64,000 bases of DNA from Palsa-504 sp963756575 (GTDB lineage: Bacteria > Actinomycetota > Actinomycetes > Streptosporangiales > Streptosporangiaceae). Each line of letters begins with the position of its first letter. Position 1 is the stretch's first letter. Of this stretch, positions 1 through 7,414 are shown piece after piece. The translations under genes and the position numbers were made by a program. The notes below the pieces were generated by a model, which did no database searches, was not told the DNA's origin, and saw only the letters and a list, made by a program, of their open reading frames with translations. The stretch spans positions 248,001 through 312,000 of the forward strand of contig CAVWOM010000007.1 in NCBI GenBank assembly GCA_963756575.1, given 5' to 3'.

Positions 1-593
1 GGGCCAGCCGCAGCTCCCGGCCGCACCTGGTGCAGGCGGCCGCGCTGGCCGCGGTCGGGCTGCCGACCCTGCTGCTCGCGGTCACCCACTGGCCGGTCGC
101 GGCCATCGTGCTGACCGGGCTGACCGGGCTCGGCGCCCTGCTGGTCGAGATCCTCACCGACACCATGCTCCAGCGGACCCTCGACGAGGACGTGTTCGGC
201 CGGGCCTACGGGCTGGCGCTGCCCGCCTCGATCGCCGGCATCGTGATCGGGTCCGCGATCGCCCCGGTGCTGGCCAGCCTGCTCGGCGCGTCCGGCGCCC
301 TGGTCGCGGTCGGCGGCGCGGTCCTGGCCTACACGACGCTGATCCTGCGCCGCGGCACCGTCCGCGACGAGCAGCCTGTCCCGGTCGCCGCCGTCGTGCT
401 GCCGCAGCCGCCGGACGAGGCCGTCGTGCCGCCGCGGCCCTGGTGGGAAGCCGCCGCCGTGTCCCCGCGGCCGTCGGATGAGACCGTCATGCTGCCGAGC
501 CCGTGGGACCCCTACGTCAGGATGGCACGGCCGTCGGACGCCACCGTCGTGATGCCGCGGCCAGCCGTGGCGGACGAGGTATCCGCTCGCTAG
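1..593 (+). CDS. MFS transporter, C-terminal part (5' end outside the window)
   Basis: The reading frame is open to the left edge, so this is the end of a longer gene; the first in-window GTG (position 30) need not be a start. The visible part has three to four hydrophobic helices of the kind found in the last third of a 12-TM major facilitator permease (including the segments around GLPTLLLAV and GIVIGSAIAPVLASLLG). It is followed by a hydrophilic, proline-rich tail of about 80 residues built from loose repeats of the type RPSDETVMLP / RPSDATVVMP, presumably cytoplasmic. The hydrolase gene begins 41 bases downstream. The substrate cannot be read from this fragment. Confidence 0.6.
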   Translation, partial: ASRSSRPHLVQAAALAAVGLPTLLLAVTHWPVAAIVLTGLTGLGALLVEILTDTMLQRTLDEDVFGRAYGLALPASIAGIVIGSAIAPVLASLLGASGALVAVGGAVLAYTTLILRRGTVRDEQPVPVAAVVLPQPPDEAVVPPRPWWEAAAVSPRPSDETVMLPSPWDPYVRMARPSDATVVMPRPAVADEVSAR

Positions 594-634
594 AGTCGGC
601 TCAACCACAGACGTTAACGCTGGAGGGCGGCGGC

Positions 635-1402
635 ATGACGAGTTCGGTTGTGAGCATCGGGTCCGGTGACCATCACGTGCTGGCGGTGCACGGCTGGTTC
701 GGCTCGGCCCGGGGCTGGGGCTCGCTGCCCGACTACCTGGACCGCTCGGCCTACACCTACGCCTTCATGGACCTGCGCGGCTACGGCGAGCGCAAGCAGG
801 TGGCCGGTGAGTTCACCATGGAGGAGGCCGCCACCGACGCGATCGCCCTGGCCGACGAGCTCGGCTGGGACCAGTTCTCGGTGGTCGGCCACTCGATGGG
901 CGGCAAGATCGCCCACCAGATCCTGCTGCAGGCCCCGGACCGGGTGCGCAAGCTGATCGGCGTCAACCCGGTCCCGGCCAACGCGGTCCCCATGGACGAG
1001 CAGGGCTGGGAGCTGTTCTCCGGCGCGCCGGAGAACCCGGGCAACCGGGCGGCGATCATCGACTTCACCACCGGCAGCAAGCTGACCGCGACGTTCGTCA
1101 ACCTGGTGGTCCGGCACTCGCTGGAGAACTCCACCGTCGACGCGTTCGCCGCGTACCTGCGGGCCTGGGCCAGGTCCGACTTCTCCGACCTGGCCAAAGC
1201 GCAGGCGGGCAGCGGCACGCCGGTCAAGGTGGTCGTGGGGGTGAACGACCCGGCCCTGTCCGCCGACGTGATGGAGCAGACCTGGCTGGTCTTCTTCCCC
1301 GAGGGCGAGATGACCATCCTGCCCGACGCCGGGCACTACCCGATGTTCGAGTCGCCGGTGTCGCTCGCCACCTCCATCGAGGAGTTCCTGGGGCGCGAGT
1401 GA
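635..1402 (+). CDS. Alpha/beta-hydrolase
   Basis: A 255-residue protein with the alpha/beta-hydrolase fold: an oxyanion-hole HGWFGSARGW near residue 18, the nucleophile elbow GHSMG with Ser87, an acid in VVGVNDP, and the catalytic His in DAGHYPMF near the C-terminus. The ATG at 635 is chosen because GGAGGG lies seven bases upstream and the protein then starts just before the first beta strand; the frame is open further upstream but that part does not look coding. It overlaps the P450 gene by four bases (GTGA), so the two are probably translationally coupled and may act on the same small lipophilic substrate. Esterase, lactonase and C-C hydrolase roles are all possible. Confidence 0.85.
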   Translation: MTSSVVSIGSGDHHVLAVHGWFGSARGWGSLPDYLDRSAYTYAFMDLRGYGERKQVAGEFTMEEAATDAIALADELGWDQFSVVGHSMGGKIAHQILLQAPDRVRKLIGVNPVPANAVPMDEQGWELFSGAPENPGNRAAIIDFTTGSKLTATFVNLVVRHSLENSTVDAFAAYLRAWARSDFSDLAKAQAGSGTPVKVVVGVNDPALSADVMEQTWLVFFPEGEMTILPDAGHYPMFESPVSLATSIEEFLGRE

Positions 1403-2739
1403 CGGGGGACCGGCCGGGCCGCCCGGACACCGAGGTCGTCTTCGACCCGGCCACCTACGTGGCCGGGGTGCCGTTCGAGGCCCTGGCCCGGCTGCGCCGG
1501 GAGGGCCCGGTGGCGTGGGTGCCCGAGGTCCCGGTGCTCGGCTGGCCCGAGGGCCCCGGGTTCTGGCTGGTGCTCAGGCACGCCGAGGTGGAATCGGTGC
1601 TGCGGCGGCCGGAGCTGTTCTCCTCCGCGCTCGGGGCGACCCAGATCAGGGACCCGGGCACACCGCAGGCGCTGAGCTACGTGCGCCGGATGATGCTCAA
1701 CATGGACCCGCCCGAGCATTCCCGGCTGCGCCGCCTGCTCAGCCGGTCGTTCACCCCGCGGGCCGTGGCCCGGCTCGAGGACCGCATCCGGGGCCACGCC
1801 CGGGCCATCTGCGACCAGGCCCTGGCCGGCCCGCGGGGAGAGTGCGACTTCGCCAAGGACGTCGCCGCCGAGCTGCCGCTGCTCACCCTGGCCGACGTCC
1901 TCGGCGTGCCCGAGCAGGACCGCTGGCTGCTGTTCGACTGGTCCAACCGGGTCATCGGCTACCAGGATCCCGACTACGCCACCTCGGCCGAGTTCGACCC
2001 GGCGGCCGGCACGCCGATGGCGCGCGAGGCGCTGTCGCTGCGGCCGGTCCCTGGCCCCGGCGGCCAGCTGCCCGACCCGCGCACCCGCGAGGGCATGCCC
2101 GACCTGTACGCCTACGCCCACCTGCTGGCCGAGGAAAAACGCCGCCGTCCGGGCGACGACGTGATGTCGATCCTGCTGGCCCAGTCCGACGAGAGCGGCG
2201 GCCAGGTCTCCGTGGCCGAGTTCGAGAACATGTTCTGGCTGTTCGCCGTGGCCGGCAACGAGACCCTGCGCAACGGCCTGCCCGGCGCCTGCATCGCGCT
2301 GCTCGAGCACCCCGAGGCCGCCGCCGAACTGCGGGCCGACCCGGCCCTGCTCCCCGTCGCGGCCGACGAGATGCTGCGCTGGTGGACGCCGGTGATGACG
2401 TTCCGCCGCACCGCCACGGACGACTGTGAGCTGGGCGGGCAGCCCATCCGGGCGGGAGAGAAGGTCGTGGTCTCCTTCACCTCGGCCAACCGGGACGAGG
2501 CCGTTTTCCAAGACCCGGACCGCTTCGACATCCGCCGCCAGCCCAACCCCCACCTGGTCTTCGGCCACGGCCCGCACTTCTGCCTGGGCGCCCACCTGGC
2601 CCGCGTCCAGATGCGCGCCCTGTTCGCCGAGGTCCTAGCCCGCACCTCCGGCCTGCACCCCGCCGGCCCGCCCTCCTACCTGCGCTCCAACTTCCAGCGC
2701 GGCGTCAAACGCCTCCCCCTAACCTGGACCGCCGCCTAG
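1399..2739 (+). CDS. Cytochrome P450
   Basis: A 446-residue soluble bacterial P450 monooxygenase. Visible signatures are the C-helix region MDPPEHSRLRRLLS, an I-helix AGNET (oxygen activation), the K-helix EMLRW (ExxR), and the heme loop FGHGPHFCLG with the heme-ligating cysteine at residue 395. The GTG start overlaps the hydrolase stop by four bases. The sequence around LNMDPPEHSRLRRL resembles the actinobacterial CYP124/CYP125/CYP142 group that oxidises sterol or branched-lipid side chains, but that assignment is by eye only. No ferredoxin or ferredoxin reductase gene is next to it, so electron partners must come from elsewhere. Confidence 0.92.
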   Translation: MTGDRPGRPDTEVVFDPATYVAGVPFEALARLRREGPVAWVPEVPVLGWPEGPGFWLVLRHAEVESVLRRPELFSSALGATQIRDPGTPQALSYVRRMMLNMDPPEHSRLRRLLSRSFTPRAVARLEDRIRGHARAICDQALAGPRGECDFAKDVAAELPLLTLADVLGVPEQDRWLLFDWSNRVIGYQDPDYATSAEFDPAAGTPMAREALSLRPVPGPGGQLPDPRTREGMPDLYAYAHLLAEEKRRRPGDDVMSILLAQSDESGGQVSVAEFENMFWLFAVAGNETLRNGLPGACIALLEHPEAAAELRADPALLPVAADEMLRWWTPVMTFRRTATDDCELGGQPIRAGEKVVVSFTSANRDEAVFQDPDRFDIRRQPNPHLVFGHGPHFCLGAHLARVQMRALFAEVLARTSGLHPAGPPSYLRSNFQRGVKRLPLTWTAA

Positions 2740-2865
2740 CCCCGGGCCGCCCTGGTTCCCAGCCGTCGCAACGCCCAGCCGATCCGGCTCTACCCGGCTC
2801 AATGTTCCGGCTCCGTTGGCAGGTGAGCGGCATGGACCCGGAGGCGCCTGGTTCCTGCGGGGCAT

Positions 2866-3082
2866 GCGGTACCAGCGGGGCCGCCCGGCCGTGCCTTATA
2901 CCACGGCGATGTCACATCGTAGTTGTCCTGGCCACCGCAGCGTCACATCGCCGTGGTTGCCGGGCGCCAACGCCCTGTGGCGGGCGAGAGCCGCGGGAGG
3001 GATGCGCCAGCCGGGGCCAGCGGGAAAGGGCCGGAATGCGCCCCGCGGCCGCCAGGGCTCCGTACCCGAAAGAGCCGCACCC
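2866..3082 (+). repeat. Dispersed ~220-bp intergenic repeat, copy 1
   Basis: This 217-bp block is matched, on the opposite strand, by 46646-46866. Both copies start with GCGGTACCAGCGGG, end with GAGCCGCACCC, and share the core words CACATCG, CTGGCCACCG and AGCGTCACATCG in the same order and similar spacing. Copy 1 contains the perfect palindrome CGATGTCACATCG (near 2908) and a longer inverted repeat, ACCACGGCGATGT (from about 2900) against ACATCGCCGTGGT (to about 2957). Open frames crossing it are not convincing genes. The nature of the element (structured RNA, REP/MITE-like sequence, regulator-binding array) is unknown. The surrounding intergenic block 2740-3525 holds no other recognised gene. 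Confidence 0.7.
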
Positions 3083-3270
3083 GTGTTCCATCGTGCCGAT
3101 CCCGGCGCCGGCACCATCGTGCATGGGCTCTGACCAGCCGTTTTCAGCGCTGTTCCAGCGTCGTTCAGGGGCGGCCTGAGACTGTTTTCTTGTCGGGTGA
3201 GCGAACGCGTTGCCCCGCACCGGGCACCACATAGACACGGGGGAGAGATGTTTCTTATACGCAGGCAAGC

Positions 3271-3333
3271 ATGACGCCCGCCATGGCAGTGCCAGGCGTG
3301 ACGCCCGCCGTCGTGACGCCCGCCGTCGTGACG
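3271..3333 (+). repeat. Short 15-bp tandem repeat
   Basis: The unit GTGACGCCCGCCGTC occurs at 3298-3312 and 3313-3327, followed by a partial unit to 3333 and preceded at 3271-3285 by the variant ATGACGCCCGCCATG. It lies in non-coding sequence between the P450 gene and the MmyB-like regulator. No function is evident. Confidence 0.5.
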
Positions 3334-3377
3334 GCCAGCGGCCCTATCCCGTCCCGCGTCACCCGCCCCTGAAGACT

Positions 3378-3419
3378 CCGGCGGGCTCCCGGCTCCCCAA
3401 CTCCCCGGGAGCCCGCCGG
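3378..3419 (+). terminator. Strong GC hairpin, probable terminator
   Basis: A perfect 15-bp inverted repeat, CCGGCGGGCTCCCGG at 3378-3392 and its complement at 3405-3419, encloses a 12-base loop. It is followed by a weak T-rich stretch (CAGCTTTCTTCTC). It would insulate the regulator gene downstream from read-through. The palindrome is symmetrical, so direction cannot be assigned with certainty. Confidence 0.65.
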
Positions 3420-3475
3420 CCCAGCTTTCTTCTCATCCGCCGATATCCGGCCCATGGTCACCGCTGAAATGTCAG

Positions 3476-3485
3476 TAGGTACCTA
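3476..3485 (+). promoter_or_regulatory. Palindrome TAGGTACCTA upstream of the MmyB-like regulator
   Basis: A perfect 10-bp palindrome in a locally AT-richer stretch, about 40 bases before the TTG start of the XRE/MmyB-like gene. Regulators of this family often bind palindromes near their own promoter, so an autoregulatory operator is plausible. This is inference from position and symmetry only. Confidence 0.35.
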
Positions 3486-3525
3486 TAAGTTGGGACTGGG
3501 ACGGCACCGGTGATGGGAAGAGGCC

Positions 3526-4548
3526 TTGGTCACGTACGAACCAAAGGATGGCCCGGCACGGAAGGACGCGGCCCGGCTGGCCGGTGAGCGGCGGCGCGCG
3601 GAGCTCGGCAAGTTCCTGAAGGCACGCCGGGCCAGGCTCAGCCCGGGCGATTTCGGCATGCCGCAGGGCTCGCGCCGCCGCACGCCCGGGCTGCGCCGCG
3701 AAGAGGTCGCCCTGCTGGCCGGCGTCGGCGTCACCTGGTACACCTGGCTGGAACAGGGGCGCCAGATCAACGCCAGCACCCAGGTGCTCGACGCGGTGGC
3801 CCGGACGCTGCGGCTGGACCGGGCGGAACGGGAGCACCTGTACCGGCTGGCCGAGGCCACCCCGCTGCGCACCGAGCGCTCGCGCCAGGCGGTACCGGAC
3901 GGTATCGGCGAGATCCTGCGGTCCCTCGACCCGCTGCCCGCGTCCCTGATCAACAGCCGGTTCGACATCCTGCTGTCCAACGAAGCCTCCGAGGAGCTGT
4001 TCTGGGAGTGGCACACGATGCCGTGCGTCCACAAGAACACCCTGTGGTGCTGCGTCACCGAGCCGACCGCCCAGGGTAAGTTCCCCGAGTACTCCGAGCA
4101 CGTTCGCTACCTGGTGGCGCGGCTGCGGTCGGCCTACAGCAGGCACGTCGGCGACCTGGACTGGGAAGAGGACATCCGCCGGCTCGCCAGCCTCAGCCGC
4201 GAGTTCGCCGACCTGTGGGCCCGGCACGAGGTGGCCGAGTGCGAACCGCGGACCCTGACCTACCTGCACCCGCTGGCCGGTGAGCTGAGGCTGTCCGTCA
4301 GCGAGCTCCACCTGCCGGTCATGCCCGAGGCTCGCATCGTGGTCTATACGCCGCGAGACGCAGACACCCGGGCCCGGCTGCCGCTGACCCGCCGGACCGC
4401 CGCCCCCGCCGGGGCCAGCGCCGCCGAGGCCAGCGCGGTCGAAGTCAGCGCGGCCGAAATCAGCGCCGCCGAAATCAGCGCCGCCGAAATCAGCGCGGCC
4501 GGAATCAGCGCCGCCGAAGTGCGCGCCACCACCGCCCCGATCAGTTGA
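3526..4548 (+). CDS. XRE-family regulator with MmyB-like ligand domain
   Basis: A 340-residue transcription factor. Residues about 25-100 form an XRE helix-turn-helix (RTPGLRREEVALLAG, then WLEQGR), and about 115-285 match the MmyB-like C-terminal domain (DILLSNEAS, FWEWH, HPLAGELRLSVSELHLP) that binds fatty-acid-like ligands in characterised relatives. The TTG start is supported by GGGAAGAGG five bases upstream; no in-frame ATG occurs before residue 60. The final ~45 residues are an Ala/Glu/Ser tail of repeated AAEIS pentapeptides encoded by 15-bp DNA repeats, foreign to the family. The stop overlaps the convergent PCuAC-like gene by 8 bp. Relatives usually control an adjacent short-chain dehydrogenase; none is present here. 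Confidence 0.85.
   Translation: MVTYEPKDGPARKDAARLAGERRRAELGKFLKARRARLSPGDFGMPQGSRRRTPGLRREEVALLAGVGVTWYTWLEQGRQINASTQVLDAVARTLRLDRAEREHLYRLAEATPLRTERSRQAVPDGIGEILRSLDPLPASLINSRFDILLSNEASEELFWEWHTMPCVHKNTLWCCVTEPTAQGKFPEYSEHVRYLVARLRSAYSRHVGDLDWEEDIRRLASLSREFADLWARHEVAECEPRTLTYLHPLAGELRLSVSELHLPVMPEARIVVYTPRDADTRARLPLTRRTAAPAGASAAEASAVEVSAAEISAAEISAAEISAAGISAAEVRATTAPIS
4420..4524 (+). repeat. 15-bp tandem repeat inside the regulator gene
   Basis: Seven consecutive 15-bp units related to GCCGCCGAAATCAGC run in frame at the 3' end of the MmyB-like regulator and encode AAEIS-type pentapeptides. Inner units are identical or differ by one or two bases. Such a run can expand or contract by slippage in whole pentapeptides. 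Confidence 0.8.
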
Positions 4549-5023
4549 GGAAGTAGCTGTTGCCGCCGGACTCCGGGTTGGTGACCATCGCGAGGATCGT
4601 GACCGTGCCGGCGTGGGCGAAGGTCAGCTTCAGCGTGATGTCCTTGCCGTCGCGCATGGTCCCCGCGCCCGTGATCAGCAGGTGGAAGGAATCGGGGTTG
4701 AACCGCGTCATCGTCTCGGCCGGGATGGAGATCTCCGGCACGGTGTGCATGGTCAGGGTGCCCGCGTGGCGCGCGCCCGGGGCGCGGAGCTGCACCTTGC
4801 CGCCGACGCTGGTCTGCGCCGAGATCAGCTTGTCGGCCGGGCCGTTGTTACGGATCTCCAGGTAAGCGACCGTGGTTCCCGGCGTCGAAGGCGCGGGCAC
4901 GTAGGCGCTCGCGATGGCGATGGTCGTCGTGGCCCGGGCCGACGCGCACCCGGTCACCACGAGCACCGCCAGCAAGGCCGCGCCCGCGATCCGGAGCAAC
5001 CGCGTCAGTGTGCGCACGACCAA
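4541..5023 (-). CDS. PCuAC-like (DUF461) copper chaperone family lipoprotein
   Basis: A 160-residue exported protein with a hydrophobic signal segment ending in a lipobox (VVTGC, Cys near residue 26), so it should be a lipid-anchored extracytoplasmic protein. The rest fits the PCuAC/DUF461 cupredoxin-like fold (AYLEIRNNGPADKLISA, IPAETMTRFNPDSFHLLITG). The copper motif is incomplete: the first His is Arg in KVQLRAPG, and the closing HxM is HLL. Copper delivery is therefore uncertain. The TTG start at 5023 has GGAG at good spacing; a GTG at 5017 is an alternative. It lies convergent to the regulator and upstream of the DUF885 gene's 3' end. Confidence 0.75.
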   Translation of the reverse strand: MVVRTLTRLLRIAGAALLAVLVVTGCASARATTTIAIASAYVPAPSTPGTTVAYLEIRNNGPADKLISAQTSVGGKVQLRAPGARHAGTLTMHTVPEISIPAETMTRFNPDSFHLLITGAGTMRDGKDITLKLTFAHAGTVTILAMVTNPESGGNSYFLN

Positions 5024-5049
5024 AGACTACTCCGCGTCGTACTCCACTA

Positions 5050-6585
5050 TCAGCCGCGGTCCAGGACCGTGCCGAGGAGACCGATCGGGGGAGAGCCGAG
5101 GTCCAGCATGGCCTGGTGGAAGCGCTGCAGGGTAAAGGCCGCGCCCCAGTGCTTCCTGGCCCGCTCGCGGAGCTTGAGGATTTCCAGCTTGCCCCAGGTG
5201 TACCGGCCGTAGGTCGGGTCGAAGGTGGCCCGCATGGCCTCGGACAGGGCCGCGGGCCCGGCCAGGTGGGTGTCGGCCTCGAACCGGCGCGCCGCGTCGT
5301 CGATCGTCATCCCGGCCGTGTGCACGCCGATGGCGCACGCCAGCCTGGTCACCCGCACCAGCGCCTCCAGCCAGACGCCGACGGCGATCCGCGGGTCGTC
5401 GGCGCCGAACCCCTCTTCCACGCACATTTCCTCGCCGTAGTGCGCCCAGCCCTCGATGAACGAGCTGGAGTGCAGGGTCCGCCTGACCTGGGACGTCAGG
5501 TGCCGCAGGGCGCGGCCGTGCGAGAAGTGCCCGGGCGCCACCTCGTGCGCGGTGATGCCCGGCAGCGTGGTGTGGCTGAACACCTCCAGCCACTCGTCCT
5601 GCTCGCGCTGCGGCCAGGATTCGTCCGGGGGCGTGATGTGGTACCAGGAGGGGCCCTCCGGCTCACCGGGCGCGGCCCACGACATCATCGCCATCGCCCA
5701 CCGCCGCGACTCGGGCGCGAGCCCGACCAGGCACTCCCCGTCGTGGTACGGGACCAGGTCGTGCTCGCGGGTGAAGCGGATAGCCCGCTCGGTCCAGAGC
5801 CGGGCCGACTCGATCACCCCGGCGCCGTCCGGATGGTCCCGCACCAGTTCGCGGGCTACCTCCAGGGCGGGACGCCCGGCGTCGACCCGGGCGCACCCGT
5901 CGGCCAGGAGGGCGTGCAGCCGGTCTCGTTCGGCATCGGCTTGCTCGGCCAGCCGTCCCAGGTCGACCGGGATGGCCTCGGCGCTGCTCATCAGCGCGGC
6001 GAGCCCGGGGCCGCCGAGTGCCGGGTCGGGGTCGCCGTCCGCGGCGGCGCGCTCGAGGTGTGCGACCAGGCGAGCGTGCGCGGCCAGGGCACCGGCTACC
6101 GTGGCCTCGCTCAGGCCCCGTCCCTCGCCCAGCCCGGCCGCCAGCCCGCGGATGCCGCCGAGCAGCGCCTGTGCGACCGGCGCGCTCATCTGGTCGAGCG
6201 ACTCGACGGCCGCGTCGGCCACCCGCGGCCAGGCCGCGACGTGCTCGGCCCGCGCCGCGTCCCGCTCCGGCTGGGGAGCGTAGTCCCGGTCGTACCCGGC
6301 CAGGTCGAGCTCGCCCAGGTGGAAGATCGGGTTCCGCCGGTGCAGCCCGAGCCCGGCGAAGGTGACCCGCTTGTGCTCCTCGGCCGCGGACAGGTGAGCC
6401 TCGTCGTGCGTGTCCGCCAGGCGCTCGCCGCCGTCCCGGGCCGCCGCCAGCCGGGCCAGCCCGGCCTGGACGCCGGCCGGGGACAGGTCCTGCGGCTTGC
6501 CGTCGTATTCGTGCCGGCCCGCGTACTCGCGAACCTCGGAGACATCGAGATCACAGACGGCGCGCAGTCGCGGGGGAAGATCCAT
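5050..6585 (-). CDS. DUF885 family metallopeptidase-like protein
   Basis: A 511-residue cytoplasmic protein (no signal peptide seen) of the DUF885 family. The zinc-binding signature HEVAPGHFSHG lies at about residue 350, with the family sequence SSFIEGWAHYGEEMCVEEG about 30 residues later, which supplies the further Glu expected in such peptidases. Full length for the family. The ATG at 6585 lacks a clear ribosome-binding site. The DUF4232 lipoprotein gene upstream ends 21 bases before this start on the same strand, so the two may be co-transcribed. The natural substrate is unknown. Confidence 0.85.
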   Translation of the reverse strand: MDLPPRLRAVCDLDVSEVREYAGRHEYDGKPQDLSPAGVQAGLARLAAARDGGERLADTHDEAHLSAAEEHKRVTFAGLGLHRRNPIFHLGELDLAGYDRDYAPQPERDAARAEHVAAWPRVADAAVESLDQMSAPVAQALLGGIRGLAAGLGEGRGLSEATVAGALAAHARLVAHLERAAADGDPDPALGGPGLAALMSSAEAIPVDLGRLAEQADAERDRLHALLADGCARVDAGRPALEVARELVRDHPDGAGVIESARLWTERAIRFTREHDLVPYHDGECLVGLAPESRRWAMAMMSWAAPGEPEGPSWYHITPPDESWPQREQDEWLEVFSHTTLPGITAHEVAPGHFSHGRALRHLTSQVRRTLHSSSFIEGWAHYGEEMCVEEGFGADDPRIAVGVWLEALVRVTRLACAIGVHTAGMTIDDAARRFEADTHLAGPAALSEAMRATFDPTYGRYTWGKLEILKLRERARKHWGAAFTLQRFHQAMLDLGSPPIGLLGTVLDRG

Positions 6586-6606
6586 GCGGCCGACGTTACC
6601 CGAGCG

Positions 6607-7290
6607 TCAGGGCGTGCTGCCCTGCACTCCCAGCCCGGCCCGGACGGGCATCACGGTCAGCGGCTGCACGCTGACCGAACGACAGGTGCTGAAGGAGTGG
6701 TTCAGGTACAGCGCCTGGGTCTCGCCCGGCGCGTAGACCCGCAGCCAGTGCGCGGTCACCGGCTCGCACGTCGCGGACGGGTAGTTGGCCGTCTGCGTGA
6801 CCTGCAGCCAGGCGTGAGCCACGCCGCCCGCGTTCAGCCGGACCGGCACCTTGCCGAAGCCGGAGTTCTGCTGGGCCGCGGCCCCGATCTGGCGCCCCGC
6901 CCCGTCACCCGAGGTGACGAAGGACATGCCCGGGTAGCCGTAGAGGCCGCACGTCGAGGTGGCGGTGTTGGTGAAGTCGACCGGGTAGTAGGTGCTGCCC
7001 ACCGTCGCGCCGGCCTGGCTGGCGTTGACGGTGACCTGCAGCGACGCGGGCTGGCAGAGCGCGAGGCCGTCGAGCCCGGGCGCTGACGAGGCCGTCGGCG
7101 TCCCGCTCGTCCCCTGGGCCTTCGGCGTGGTCTTCCCGGCCGCGGGCGTGCGGCCCGCCTGCGGCGAGCTCGACGAGGCGCAGCCCGCCAGCAGGCCCAC
7201 GGCGGCGGCCGCGGTCACGGCCAGCCACGCCACGCGGCGCCCGCGGGCCTGTCCGGAGATGGAGCCGGAAGCAGGGGGAGTCGAGAGCAT
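6607..7290 (-). CDS. DUF4232 domain lipoprotein
   Basis: A 227-residue secreted protein: a hydrophobic signal (VAWLAVTAAAAVGLLAGC) with a lipobox Cys near residue 37, a Ser/Thr/Pro-rich linker, then a DUF4232 domain (about 75-227) with the typical features CQPASLQV, FTNTATSTCGLYGYPG and a late C-rich strand ending in QPLTV. Four cysteines in the domain could form two disulfides. The start at 7290 has GAGGTG eight bases upstream. It is divergent from the gamma-glutamyltransferase gene. DUF4232 proteins are common cell-envelope proteins of actinobacteria with no assigned activity. Confidence 0.85.
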   Translation of the reverse strand: MLSTPPASGSISGQARGRRVAWLAVTAAAAVGLLAGCASSSSPQAGRTPAAGKTTPKAQGTSGTPTASSAPGLDGLALCQPASLQVTVNASQAGATVGSTYYPVDFTNTATSTCGLYGYPGMSFVTSGDGAGRQIGAAAQQNSGFGKVPVRLNAGGVAHAWLQVTQTANYPSATCEPVTAHWLRVYAPGETQALYLNHSFSTCRSVSVQPLTVMPVRAGLGVQGSTP

Positions 7291-7322
7291 CAGAGTGTCA
7301 CCTCATAGTTGCTGAACAGTTG

Positions 7323-7338
7323 CAATGAGTAATCATTG
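7323..7338 (+). promoter_or_regulatory. Inverted repeat CAATGA-N4-TCATTG in a divergent promoter region
   Basis: A perfect 6-bp inverted repeat with a 4-bp spacer lies in the AT-richest part of the 124-bp gap between the DUF4232 gene (minus) and the gamma-glutamyltransferase gene (plus). GTTGC occurs twice just before it. A dimeric regulator could act on both promoters from here. The binding protein is unknown. Confidence 0.4.
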
Positions 7339-7414
7339 AGTATGTCCCCAGCACGCGCCAGCCGACACGCGAACCGGGCCGGCGGCCGCTGCGGCTGGAT
7401 GAGAGGATCGGGTC

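Noticed and set aside
614..1336. Long minus-strand open frame opposite the alpha/beta-hydrolase
   Set aside because: It is an antisense shadow typical of GC-rich coding DNA, with no family features, while the plus strand carries a complete hydrolase with catalytic triad.
2802..3179. Open frames in the 2.7-3.2 kb block as protein genes
   Set aside because: Composition is not gene-like and the only cross-window similarity is the dispersed DNA repeat itself; no ribosome site or known domain.
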